Of a stretch of DNA of 64,000 nt, positions 36,001-46,345 are shown one piece after another (positions within the stretch are counted from its first letter, which is position 1; each line of letters starts with the position of its first letter). This stretch comes from Abelmoschus esculentus (Eukaryota > Streptophyta > Magnoliopsida > Malvales > Malvaceae): positions 2,478,001-2,542,000 of the forward strand of contig JAUCBN010000024.1 of NCBI GenBank assembly GCA_035048815.1. The letters are read 5' to 3'. Under the pieces are notes generated by a model that searched no databases, had not been told where the DNA came from, and saw only the letters and a program-made list of their open reading frames with translations. The position numbers and the translations under genes were made by a program.

Positions 36001-36094
36001 TTATTGTTTTCAGGTCGAAGAAGATGGCTCAGTGACCAAAATCCGACATGGGGAGACATTCGAAGACCACATTCGGTTTTTCGAGGGTCTGTAA
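33065..36094 (+). CDS. LYSA: Diaminopimelate decarboxylase, chloroplastic
   Basis: Last step of lysine synthesis in plastids: meso-diaminopimelate to L-lysine plus CO2, with pyridoxal phosphate. Eight exons (33065-33564, 33818-33992, 34100-34249, 34528-34689, 34888-35073, 35576-35698, 35781-35870, 36014-36094) join in phase to 488 residues, the usual plant length. About the first 50 residues are Ser/Pro/Leu-rich and basic, fitting a transit peptide. The PLP-lysine lies in YAIKANNN (Lys129). Also visible are HCHLGST-type AHCHLGS, LNIGGGLGIDY (phosphate loop), LIIEPGRSL, the catalytic cysteine in GPVCESADFLG, and HDAGAYC. The C-terminal DHIRFFEGL closes the domain. All motifs are intact, so it should be functional. 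The intron between exons 1 and 2 splits a lysine codon. Confidence 0.96.
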
Positions 36095-36367
36095 TTTTAT
36101 TAAAACATGTAAGATTTGAGACTTGATATCGGATCTTGTTTCGGAAAATTCACGGATATGTTATGTACTTCCAATTTTCATTTAATAAGCCTGCTGAATT
36201 AGTACAATAATAACATTTTTAAGTAGCTCTCGTGAATGTAGCCATTAGCCAACAGAAACTCTTTGCAAACCAACGAGTTTGCTAGGCATGAAAGCTTATT
36301 TTGCCATGCATGACAGCTTCCACAGTGTTTCAAAAATGTTTGCTGCTTAATCCGACCATTTTCTCAT

Positions 36368-36909
36368 TCAAATCACGTGTTTAATGTTCTTTTCCGACCC
36401 CAATTTCGTCAGTTTCTTGCAAGCTTTGTTGCAGCTCTTTCGATTAAGATTCTGAGTTCTACTGTTCTTCATCGATCCCTTCGATGGTGTATGCACATGG
36501 AAACTTGTTTTTATCTCTTCATCGGCACCCTTCTTACTTTGTTTCTCCACGTACTTGATTTCGACCCGGTGAATTGCCCAACTTCCTCTCTTTTTTCAAC
36601 GAATTCATCGTAAAGATCTATACCGGAAGTCCAATCTTGTGGCGAAAACTGACCGGCCTTTGCAAACAGAGTGATGCCTATAACATTCCTGGAGATGAGC
36701 AATAAATGAGGACTCGAGAGAACTACCGGTAAACCCCGGAAATTTTCACGAGAACTTTTATGGATGACGAGGAGATGAGCTGTGAACATGGAGGTCAATA
36801 TTAGAACATCGCAAAACTCAACGAATCTCAGCAAGCTTACCACCTTGCTCAACTATCGATGCTTCAATGTTGCATTTCGCTCCTCCAGTTTTACGTTGAC
36901 TGCATCCAT
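36368..36909 (-). pseudogene. Broken small membrane-protein gene (DUF4408-like)
   Basis: From an ATG at 36909 the frame reads MDAVNVKLEERNATLKHR, then a TAG, then continues in the same frame LSKVVSLLRFVEFCDVLILT to QFSPQDWTSG. It includes one hydrophobic segment at the start (about 22-45) and another around VVLSSPHLLLISRNVIGITL. Near GSKS the frame is lost by a small shift, and another frame continues KYVEKQSKKGADEEIKTS and ends NIKHVI. The pattern (MDAVNVE-K-N start, an FVE helix, a second helix ending LFAKAGQFS) resembles short plant DUF4408 proteins; that is recollection of the family. One stop and one frameshift make it a likely pseudogene, unless the early stop is bypassed by the Met just inside. 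Confidence 0.45.
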
Positions 36910-37462
36910 TTAAGCAAAAAGAAGAAAAGGGTTTTAAGAAAAAACCTAAAGCAACAACGGGTTCATGGAAGAATGAGATTTGATGATTAAATTTCAAGAT
37001 TAAAAGAGAAGATGAAGATTAAAAAAACAGAGGAAGCAGAGTGAAATGTAAATATATAAATATCATTTGCTCTATTTTTTGTTGTTTGTATGAATTAAAT
37101 TCTTGAATTTTCTCTTTGTTCTTTGGGATGGGAATATCCATGATACTGAATCAACTAAAAAATACAATTTAAAAAATTAGATATTAAACCGAAAATTAAT
37201 TGATCTAACGAGATGAGAGATACCGGATGTCTTAAATATTTGAATTCAGGTGTTTTGACTTCTAGTAGCTTTGGGCCTTATTCTTCGGCTCCCCAATGGT
37301 TAGCTCGGGCCGAGACCGACACTTACCTAGGTCAAGTCTACACCTTGAGAATAAAAAAGATTTCCTTTGTGGCCACTCCCATCTCACTCAGGCAGCGGCG
37401 ACCAACCCTAGGGCTAGACCAACCTCTCTCTCCCACCAAAGTTGAGATTTTGAGTTGATTCC

Positions 37463-38540
37463 ATGGTATGTTCATCTCCTTCTTCCTTTATTGAAAACAT
37501 CAGATTTATGATTCTCTTTTACACTACTAGCAGAAAAAAGTTTGGTTTTTTAGATTACTAACTTAATTTTGGCTTGCTTTTTTGCTAGGCCCCAAAGAAA
37601 GACAAAGCCCCTCCTCCTTCCTCCAAGCCAGCTAAGTCGGGGGGTGGCAAGCAGAAGAAGAAGGTCACTTCTTTTTTAAATCCTGTTGATTTTCTGCTTC
37701 TTATGATTTGATAAAGATTGGGTTTTTCTTTTTGTTGGATTTGCAGAAGTGGAGCAAGGGAAAGCAAAAGGAGAAGGTGAATAATATGGTGCTGTTTGAC
37801 CAGGCTACCTATGACAAGCTTCTATCTGAAGCTCCTAAATACAAGCTCATCACTCCATCTATTCTCTCTGATCGTTTGAGGGTACTTTTCATTTCTTTCC
37901 CTTTTAAAAAAATATTTCCTCCTGTATGCTGATTATTTGGCTGGATGATGTTTGCTTTGTGTCACTGTTTGATCTAGTTTGATGGTTGTTCTCGCATTGT
38001 ATGTATATGAAAATTTAAGTTGCATTCTTTTGCCATGTCTTGTTGCCATTCACTCATTATCTCATAATTAGGATTTAGTTACCCATTGTTGCATGAATAG
38101 ACGAAATCGGGGTCTGTACTTCCGAATCTTGGAATTAGATGATGAGATTGTGTCCTTGGTTTTGGTTTTATCCCAATGTTTGGTTATTGGATGTCGTGTA
38201 ATAGCTAGCAGATACAGAATGGTATCATAGGGAAGCTAAAAGACTCAAATGGCAATCTGAAAGACATCTTTTCATAGGCTATTGTTGCCTGATTAATATT
38301 TGTAGGGCTATGGCGGTATTTGATCTTCTGTCGTGTACTCGTGTTACCGTTCCTGTATTTAGGTCTGCAAGTGGTAAAGCTTCATTTTGATACTGCATCT
38401 AACATGGTATTGTATGAATCTGTCAGATTAACGGATCGCTTGCGAGGAAGGCTATTAGGGAATTGATGGCCAAAGGATTGATAAGGTTGGTGTCTGCCCA
38501 TTCAAGCCAGCAGATCTACACTAGGGCGACGAACACCTAG
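37463..38540 (+). CDS. RPS25: 40S ribosomal protein S25 (eS25)
   Basis: Structural protein of the small cytosolic ribosomal subunit. Four exons, 37463-37465 (only the ATG), 37589-37663, 37747-37881 and 38427-38540, give 108 residues, the usual plant length. The N-terminus APKKDKAPPPSSKPAKSGGG then KQKKKKWSKGKQ is the typical basic tail. The winged-helix part follows: NNMVLFDQATYDKLLSEAPK, LITPSILSDRLR, INGSLARKAIRELMAKG, and it ends IYTRATNT. A start codon alone on the first exon is common in plant ribosomal protein genes. The leader is pyrimidine-rich (CCTCTCTCTCCC), as in other translation-machinery genes. Confidence 0.96.
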
Positions 38541-39740
38541 ATGGTTTGTTAGAATTTTGCTTATCTAGTTCAATGCAGTATTGCCTTTCGATGTTGAGTT
38601 GACTTCCAAGTGAATTCTGTTTACAACGTTTGACCTACATGCTCTTTTTATTGTTTCGGTTTAATGATTACTTTTCTAAATTTGTTTCCAAAGTGAGATT
38701 GATAAGTTGGTTTAGTGTTTTGAATCCTTAATGTTATGGCCTATTGAAAAGCTTTGGTCTTGAGGGATAGATTTAGGATGACATTTGGATAGGTTTAACC
38801 ATTTCCAGGTAGTGAAGCAAGTGTTATATCCCTTGCACTGTTGAATCAGTGTGATCCCATATACTCAAGTTATCAGATAGGTGATTTTTAGTGGTTGGTC
38901 CATGAACACGTGATGGGTCTTGCCCATAATATATATAATTTTTCATGTTCAATCGACTTATTTTCGTATTTCGATCTCTTCGGCTTACTTTTTTTTAACA
39001 AGCTAATAGTGATTACAGTAGTATCTGTTCTAGAATATAATCTCTACCATTTGAGATTGATCGTTCAATCTCCCAGCTCGCATTGTTGGTGTTCGAACCC
39101 GTGACATCTAAAAATAACAATCGTTCTTTTGACCACATGGACTAGAGTATAATATCAAGAAAGAAGACAATAATTATATAACATGGCAAAGGATAGGGTT
39201 CATTGAATCAATATACTTTTATGTAATAAATGAATAATATCAAGGGAAGAAGACAATAAATAAAGTGACAGGAAAAACATGGCAAAGGATAGGGACTCAA
39301 AAGGGTTGTTAAATGCGAAATTGGATAATGTTTGAATTATAGAATAAAAATTAAAATAATTTAAAATTTTAAATATATTATGTATATCACATGTTAAAAT
39401 ATTTATTTATTTTATATGAATATAAAAAATCATTTAATATATAATATAAATAATTATAATTAAATTTTGTACAAAATCTTAATTCTACTTGAATTTTATA
39501 ATCTTGATTCAGTTTAAAAAATTTTAAATAAAATTTAAATTATAAAATTTATAAATTAAAATAACTCAAAATATTTTAGTTTAACTTGAATATCTAATCC
39601 TATTTAATCATAACTTTAATTGTGGCATTTTATTTTATTTTTAAACCTTGACCGTCCTCTAAAGTCTATTCAATTTTACCCTTAATGTTAATCAAATAGT
39701 TATGAAAAAAGTAAAATGATATTATCATTTACATTTATAG
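38541..39740. other. Spacer after RPS25
   Basis: The first few hundred bases are the likely 3' flank of RPS25. A short direct duplication, AGAAGACAATAA plus ACATGGCAAAGGATAGGG, occurs at about 39160-39200 and again at 39240-39295. The remainder is AT-rich. No gene seen. Confidence 0.45.
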
Positions 39741-39749
39741 TTTTTTATA

Positions 39750-40559
39750 GGCATAAAGATACTTTTAACCCTTAACGTTTATAATTTTTACCATTTTGGC
39801 CTTTATTCTATTTTTTTATAAATTTAACCTTTAACCTATATCTTTTTTGATAAATAACTTATTTTTTAACTATCACGATAACTGAACCATTAAAAATCTA
39901 ATAATGATAACATGTCATATGCATATGATAATATATTTTAAATAGCAAGGTATCTAACCTATCAAATATATATATGTGAAATATAATTTTATTCTAATAT
40001 GAAATATAATTTTATTTTAATATAGAATATAAAATATTAAAAAAATTAAAATAAAAAATAATTAAAATTTAAATAAAATATTAAAAAAAATAATTAATTC
40101 TAAAATAAAATACTACTAAACATTCTCAACCCTAATTACGATAGAATCAAAATCTACCTTAAAAAATTAATTGATTTCGAACTGTGTTCATATTTTTTTA
40201 AGATAAACTTTGATTCTATCGTAGTTAGGATTGAAAAAGTTTAGTAGCCTTTTATTTTAAAATTAATTAATTTTTAATATTTTATTTTAATTTTAATTAT
40301 TTTATATTTTATATTAGAATAAATTATATTCCATATATATATATATGTATTTGATAGGTTAGATGTTATTTTATTTAAAATATATTATTATATGCATATG
40401 ATATATTATTATTGTTAGACTTTTAATGGTCCAGTTATCATAGTTAAAAAATAAGCTATTTGTCAAAAAGATATAGTTAAGGGTTAAATTTATCCCCAAA
40501 AAATAAGGACTAAAACGATAAAAATTATAAACGTTAAGGGTTAAAAGTATTTTTATGCC
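39750..40559. mobile_element. Fold-back MITE, 810 bp, with 9-bp target duplication
   Basis: Nearly the whole element is one inverted repeat. The left arm (39750-40166) and right arm (40193-40559) are complementary with modest divergence, around a loop of about 26 bp (40167-40192). The ends read GGCATAAAGATACTTTTAAC and its complement. The flanks are identical: TTTTTTATA at 39741-39749 and 40560-40568, nine bases, which fits a Mutator-like non-autonomous element. No coding capacity. A transcript through it would form a long near-perfect hairpin. Confidence 0.85.
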
Positions 40560-40590
40560 TTTTTTATAATCAAATTTCCCTTTAAAACTA

Positions 40591-41192
40591 GGGTAAATTA
40601 TAGATATAGTAATCATATTATTGGGTTGATATTGAAATGACCACAATATTTTAAAAAGCGTTAAATTATCGGTTAACTATTAAAATATTATCAATATAGT
40701 CACCGACCGTTAAAAATTAACGGACTGATAATGTGACAGTAAAAAAAATAATTATATATTTACTCTCTGTCATTCATACATTTTTTAATTTAGTCCTAAT
40801 TTTATTATAATAAAATAGTATAATTATTTAATTATGTGGTGACATGTGTCACCAACTTATTGGATGACATTATTTATATATTTTTAATTTATTAAATTTA
40901 TTTTTCTTCTCCAATCAAATGGTAACACGTGTCACCGCCTAATTAAATAATTATATTATTTTAGTATAATAAAATTAAGACTAAATTAAAAAAAATGTAC
41001 GAAAGACAAGGAGTAAATATGTAATTATTCAATTTTATTTTTAACTGCCACATTATTATCATTAATTTTTAACGATCAATAACTTTATTGATACTATTTT
41101 AATAATTAATTGGAAGATTTGACATTTTTTAAAGTATTATGGTTATTTCGATATTAACCCTATAATATGGTGACTATCTATATAATTTACCC
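40591..41192. mobile_element. MITE, 602 bp, GGGTAAATTATA termini, 9-bp target duplication
   Basis: The ends are GGGTAAATTATA and TATAATTTACCC, and homology of the inverted arms extends inward about 170 bp (for example CGTTAAAAATTAACGG against TTAATTTTTAACGATC). A perfect 9-bp duplication TTAAAACTA flanks it (40582-40590 and 41193-41201). An internal pair, TGACATGTGTCACC and AACACGTGTCACCG, is arranged symmetrically. It sits only 22 bp to the right of the fold-back element's right duplication. Non-autonomous Mutator-like is the best class from the duplication length. Confidence 0.85.
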
Positions 41193-41509
41193 TTAAAACT
41201 ATAAATCCTAAATGAGTAAATAATTGTTGTGTTCAATTTACGATTATTGTTTTGCATATCTTTACAGATTAATGGTTGAATTGATATTAAAAAAAACTAT
41301 AAACATAAGGAATTAATATATATTTTCATCCTTAAAATTTTATAAATTATCCTAACCTAAATTTTTGTGTTTATACGTACAATGTTCTAAAGGTGATTCC
41401 ATGGAAATCAGTTAATGAACGGGTAGTTCTAGAGAAAGCCTTTTGAAAAAAACTCTAAAAAAAGTCTAAACCTGTTTACCCGGTCACATTTGCACATAAA
41501 ACTATATAC

Positions 41510-43990
41510 ACAATTTCTTACAAAAACTGTAAGAAAAACGGTACATACATCAAAAATAGTAAGAATTTGTGTACAAACACAAATCCTTACAAAGTATACA
41601 CAACGGCTTACGAAAACCGTAAGAAAAAAGGTATGTACACAAATCCTTACCACTTTAAAACCATGAGCTCAATGAGGCTTCCAAGGGTAAGGATTTGTGT
41701 ACATACATAATTTCCTACAAGAATACACAATATGCCACCCAAACGGTAAGGATTTGTGTTTGAACACAAATCCTTACAAAATATACACAACGGTTTACGA
41801 AAACCGTAAGAAAAAAGGTATGTACACAAATTCTTACCACTTTAAAAGCATGAGCTCAATGAGGCTTCCAAGGGTAAGGATTTGTGTACAAACACAATTT
41901 CCTACAAGAATACACAATATGGCACGAAAAAGGTAAGGATTTTTGTTTGTACACAAATCCTTACAAAGTATACACAACGGCTTACGAGAACCGTAAGAAA
42001 AAAGGTATGTACACAAATCCTTACCACTTCAAAATCACGAGTTCAAGGAATTTTCCAAGGGTAAGAATTTGTGTACATACACACTTTCCTACAAGAATAC
42101 ACAATATGGCACGAAAAAGGTAAGGATTTGTGTTTGTACACAAATCCTTACAAAGTATACACAACGGCTTACGAAAACCAAAAGAAAAAAGGTATGTACA
42201 CAAATCCTTACCACTTCAAAACCATGAGCTCAAGGAGGCTTCCAAGGGTAAGGATTTGTGTACATACACAATTTCCTACAAGAATACACAATATGCCACC
42301 CAAACGGTAAGGATTTGTGTTTGTACACAAATCCTTACAAAGTATACACAACGGCTTACGAAAACCGTAAGAAAAAAGGTATGTACACAAATCCTTACCA
42401 CTTCAAAACCATGAGTTCAAAGAATTTTCCAAGGGTAAGGATTTGTGTACATACACACTTTCCTACAAGAATACACAATATGGCACAAAAAAGGTAAGGA
42501 TTTGTGTTTGTACACAACCATGAGTTCAAGGAATTTTCCAAGGGTAAGGATTTGTGTACAGACACACTTTCCTACAAGAATACACAATATGGCACGAAAA
42601 ATGTAAGGATTTGTGTTTGTACACAAATCCTTACAAAGTATACACAACGACTTACGAAAACCGTAAGAAAAAAGGTATGTACACAAATCCTTACCACTTC
42701 AAAACCATGAGCTCAAGGAGGCTTCCAAGGGTAAGGATTTGTGTACAGACACAATTTCCTACAAGAATACACAATATGGCACGAAAAGGTAAGGATTTGT
42801 GTACAAACACAAATCCTTACAAAGTATACACAACGGCTTACGAAAACCGTAAGAAAAAAGGTATATACACAAATCCTTACCACTTCAAAACCATGAGTTC
42901 AAGGAATTTTCCAAGGGTAAGGATTTGTGTACAGACACACTTTCCTACAAGAATACACAATATGGCACGAAAAATGTAAGGATTTGTGTTTGTACACAAA
43001 TCCTTACAAAGTATACACAACGGCTTACGAAAACCGTAAGAAAAAAGGTATGTACACAAATCCTTACCGCTTCAAAACCATGAGCTCAAGGAGGCTTCCA
43101 AGGGTAAGGATTTGTGTACAGACACAATTTCCTACAAGAATACACAATATGGCACGAAAAAGGTAAGGATTTGTGTACAAACACAAATCCTTACAAAGTA
43201 TACACAACGGCTTACGAAAACCGTAAGAAAAAAGGTATATACACAAATCCTTACCACTTCAAAACCATGAGTTCAAGGAATTTTCCAAGGGTAAGGATTT
43301 GTGTACAGACACACTTTCCTACAAGAATACACAATATGGCACGAAAAATGTAAGGATTTGTGTTTGTACACAAATCCTTACAAAGTATACACAACGGCTT
43401 ACGAAAACCGTAAGAAAAAAGGTATGTACACAAATCCTTACCGCTTCAAAACCATGAGCTCAAGGAGGCTTCCAAGGGTAAGGATTTGTGTACAGACACA
43501 ATTTCCTACAAGAATACACAATATGGCACGAAAAAGGTAAGGATTTGTGTACAAACACAAATCCTTACAAAGTATACACAACGGCTTACGAAAACCGTAA
43601 GAAAAAAGGTATATACACAAATCCTTACCACTTCAAAACCATGAGTTCAAAGAATTTTCCAAGGGTAAGGATTTGTGTACATACACACTTTCCTACAAGA
43701 ATACACAATATGCCACTTAAACGGTAAGGATTTGTGTTTGTACACAAATCTTTACAAAGTATACACAACGGCTTACGAAAACCGTAAGAAAAAAGGTATG
43801 TACACAAATCCTTACCACTTCAAAACCATGAGCTAAAGGAGGCTTCTAAGGGTAAGGATTTATGTACATACACACTTTCCTACAATAATACACAATATGC
43901 CACCCAAATGATAAGGATTTATGTTTGTACACAATTCCTTACAAAGTATACACAACGGCTTACGAAAATCGTAGTAAATTGTGTATGTAC
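41510..43990 (+). repeat. 187-bp satellite array, about 13 units with a 374-bp dimer structure
   Basis: Units repeat at 187 bp (41697, 41884, 42071, 42258 and again 42927, 43114, 43301, 43488). One unit near 42490-42550 is cut to about 109 bp, and one has lost a single base near 42785. Between about 42927 and 43670 two unit variants alternate (one with GACACACTTTCC and AAAAATGTAAGG, one with GACACAATTTCC and AAAAAGGTAAGG), so a 374-bp dimer has itself been duplicated. This is an early higher-order repeat. Confidence 0.9.
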
Positions 43991-44109
43991 ACAAATCCTT
44001 ACCTTTGGATGGCTCCTTTAGCTCATGGTGAGAAGTTGCAAGGAATTGTGTACATACCTTTTTCCTTACGATTTTTGTAGGTCATTGTGTATACTTTGTA
44101 AGGAATTGT

Positions 44110-45150
44110 GTACAATATTTATTTGTATATTTTTTATTTGAATATTTTTTATTTGAATATTTTTATTTGAATATTTATTATACGGATATTTTTATTCTAA
44201 TATTTTTATTCGAGTATTTTTATTCAAATATTTTTATTTGAATAGTTATTATATTAATATTTTTATTCGTATATTTTTTATTCAAATATTTTTATTCAAG
44301 TATTTTTATTCGTATACTTTTTATTCGAATTTTTTTATTCAAATATTTATTATATGAATATCTTTATTCGAATATTTATTATACGAATATCTTTATTCGA
44401 ATATTTTTTATTCAAATATTTATTATACGAATATTTTTATTTATATATTTTTTTATTCGAATATTTTTATTCGAATATTTATTATATGAATATTTTTATT
44501 CGAATATTTATTATACGAATATTTTTATTCAAATATTTATTATACGAATATTTTTATTTATATATTTTTTATTCGAATATTTTTATTCCAATATTTATTA
44601 TATGAATATTTTTATTTGTATATTTTTATTCGAATATTTTTATTCCAATATTTATTATATGAATATTTTTATTCGAATATTTATTATACGAATATTTTTA
44701 TTCAAATATTTATTATACGCATATTTTTATTCTAATATTTATTATAAAAATACTTTTATTTGAATATTTATTATACGGATATTTTTATTCGTATATTTTT
44801 TATTCGAATATTTTTATTTGATTATTTTTATTCAAATATTTATTATATGAATATTTTTATTCGAATATCTTTTTATGCGAATATTTTTATTCGTATATAT
44901 TTTATTCGAATCTTTTGATTTGAATATTTTATTCAAATATTTATTATTCGAATATTTTTATTTAAATATTTATTATATGAATATTTTTATTCGTATATAT
45001 ATTTATTCGAATATTTATTATACAAATATTTTTATGTGAATATTTATTATATGAATATTTTTATTCAAATATTTATTTTATAAATATTTTTATTCGAATA
45101 TTTATTATATAAATATTTTTATTCGTGTATTTTTTATTCGAATATATAAA
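44110..45150 (+). repeat. AT-rich degenerate tandem array inside copy 2
   Basis: Counterpart of 13160-14165, built from the same TTCGAATATTTTTATT-type words, with small insertions and deletions relative to copy 1. Confidence 0.85.
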
Positions 45151-45297
45151 AATAAATTTGATAACCATTATTTATTAAAAAAAAAAACTGTTTTAAAATT
45201 GGAACCGGCTGTTAGCCGGTTCCCCATACCCCTCTATTAGTGGGGCGTTTTTTAGGCTCACTTTAAGTGAGTTTTTCTAGCCTCACCCTTAATGAAC

Positions 45298-46345
45298 GGA
45301 AAAGAATTTTAACAAGGACGTTCATAATCAATGTGAAATAATGATTGGAAAACTCCATAAAACCTGGAAGCAGGAGGTGAAATTCTGACAATGCTGTGTT
45401 CAAGTAACTGCAAGAAATTACATTACCAACAACAAGACACCTATTTTCCTGTCCGGGATTGGATGTCTGTTTCACCATGCATAATAGATCACTTTCAGTA
45501 TGATCTCAATTTCAATCTTTTCAAACATAAACCCAGAAAAAAAAAAGCAATTTTCTTCTTGGAAATCTCAACTCTAAACATAAGCTATTAAGGAACCATT
45601 GTTGCAACCCAAAGCTATGAAAAGCTTTAACACATGAGAAGCAAACTATTAAAAAATAAATGGAGAATAAATAAATAAATTTAAAAAGTCTGAATTTTTG
45701 ATCATGTGGTGTATCTATTTATTTTAAGATTTTATGGGGTTGAAAGTTTGAAAAGGACAGGTGTTTGGCTAAAAATGGCTTCCCCTGTATGTAAGCATAG
45801 ATTAGAGCTTGGAATGCATTCGGCATTTTTGCAGGGAAAACCAGGGGCACTGTTATTTATGGTTCATTTTTGTTGTCTACTATTCTTTATTTCACAGATA
45901 TAAACAACAAGGCTTGCAGCATTTCTCGTGAAAAAGCTCACAAGCCAATAAAGTTAGCTATAAACACTTCAACATTCATCACGCATTTCATGATTCTTTA
46001 AATCCTGACCTCTAAAAAAATACACCCTTTGAAACCCATTTCTACAGAAATTTCACTTGGTGTGTTGTTTCTTCTCTCCTCTGATCTTTTTTCTGTTGAA
46101 AAATGGGGTTTTGGATTCTGGGTTATTGGGAATTTTGAATCTTTGGATGTTTTTCTGATCTGGGTTTCTTTGATTTTAATCTTCTGTTATTATTGTATTC
46201 TGTACTTTGAGTATCTTTGAACAGACTGACACAACTGTCATTCCCTTTTGTTTATTTCTTTGTAATCTTTATGTGATCTACACTTTTCGTGGTTTATTTA
46301 TATCTTCTAAACTCTGTTTCTTCCTCTACCAGTGAGAGAGCTTTA
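45298..46345 (+). other. Promoter and leader region of the AGPase gene
   Basis: No protein-coding gene. The right third is T-rich and leader-like. A probable acceptor CCTCTACCAG at about 46322-46331 lies just before the AGPase start, which suggests a leader intron. Confidence 0.45.

Larger units (their letters stand above)
41421..45288 (+). mobile_element. Satellite-bearing non-autonomous Mutator-like element, copy 2
   Basis: Same structure as copy 1 at 11.7-14.3 kb but 3,868 bp long. It starts GGGTAGTTCTAGAGAAAGCC, and its end CTAGCCTCACCC gives GGGTGAGGCTAG on the complement. A perfect 9-bp duplication TTAATGAAC flanks it (41412-41420 and 45289-45297). Inside are the 187-bp array (about 13 units against about 6 in copy 1), the AT-rich array, and the same right-end hairpins. 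The extra length is almost wholly extra satellite units. No transposase. The close match outside the array and the intact duplications suggest fairly recent insertion of both copies. Confidence 0.87.

Noticed and set aside
41429..43807. The same family of small open frames in the second array, one reaching 141 codons
   Set aside because: Same reason; the longer frame exists only because one unit lost a base and kept the next unit in frame.
11640..45300. CRISPR-like array, because of regularly spaced palindromic motifs
   Set aside because: The genome is plant nuclear, there are no unique spacers, and the whole 187-bp unit is repeated. It is a satellite.
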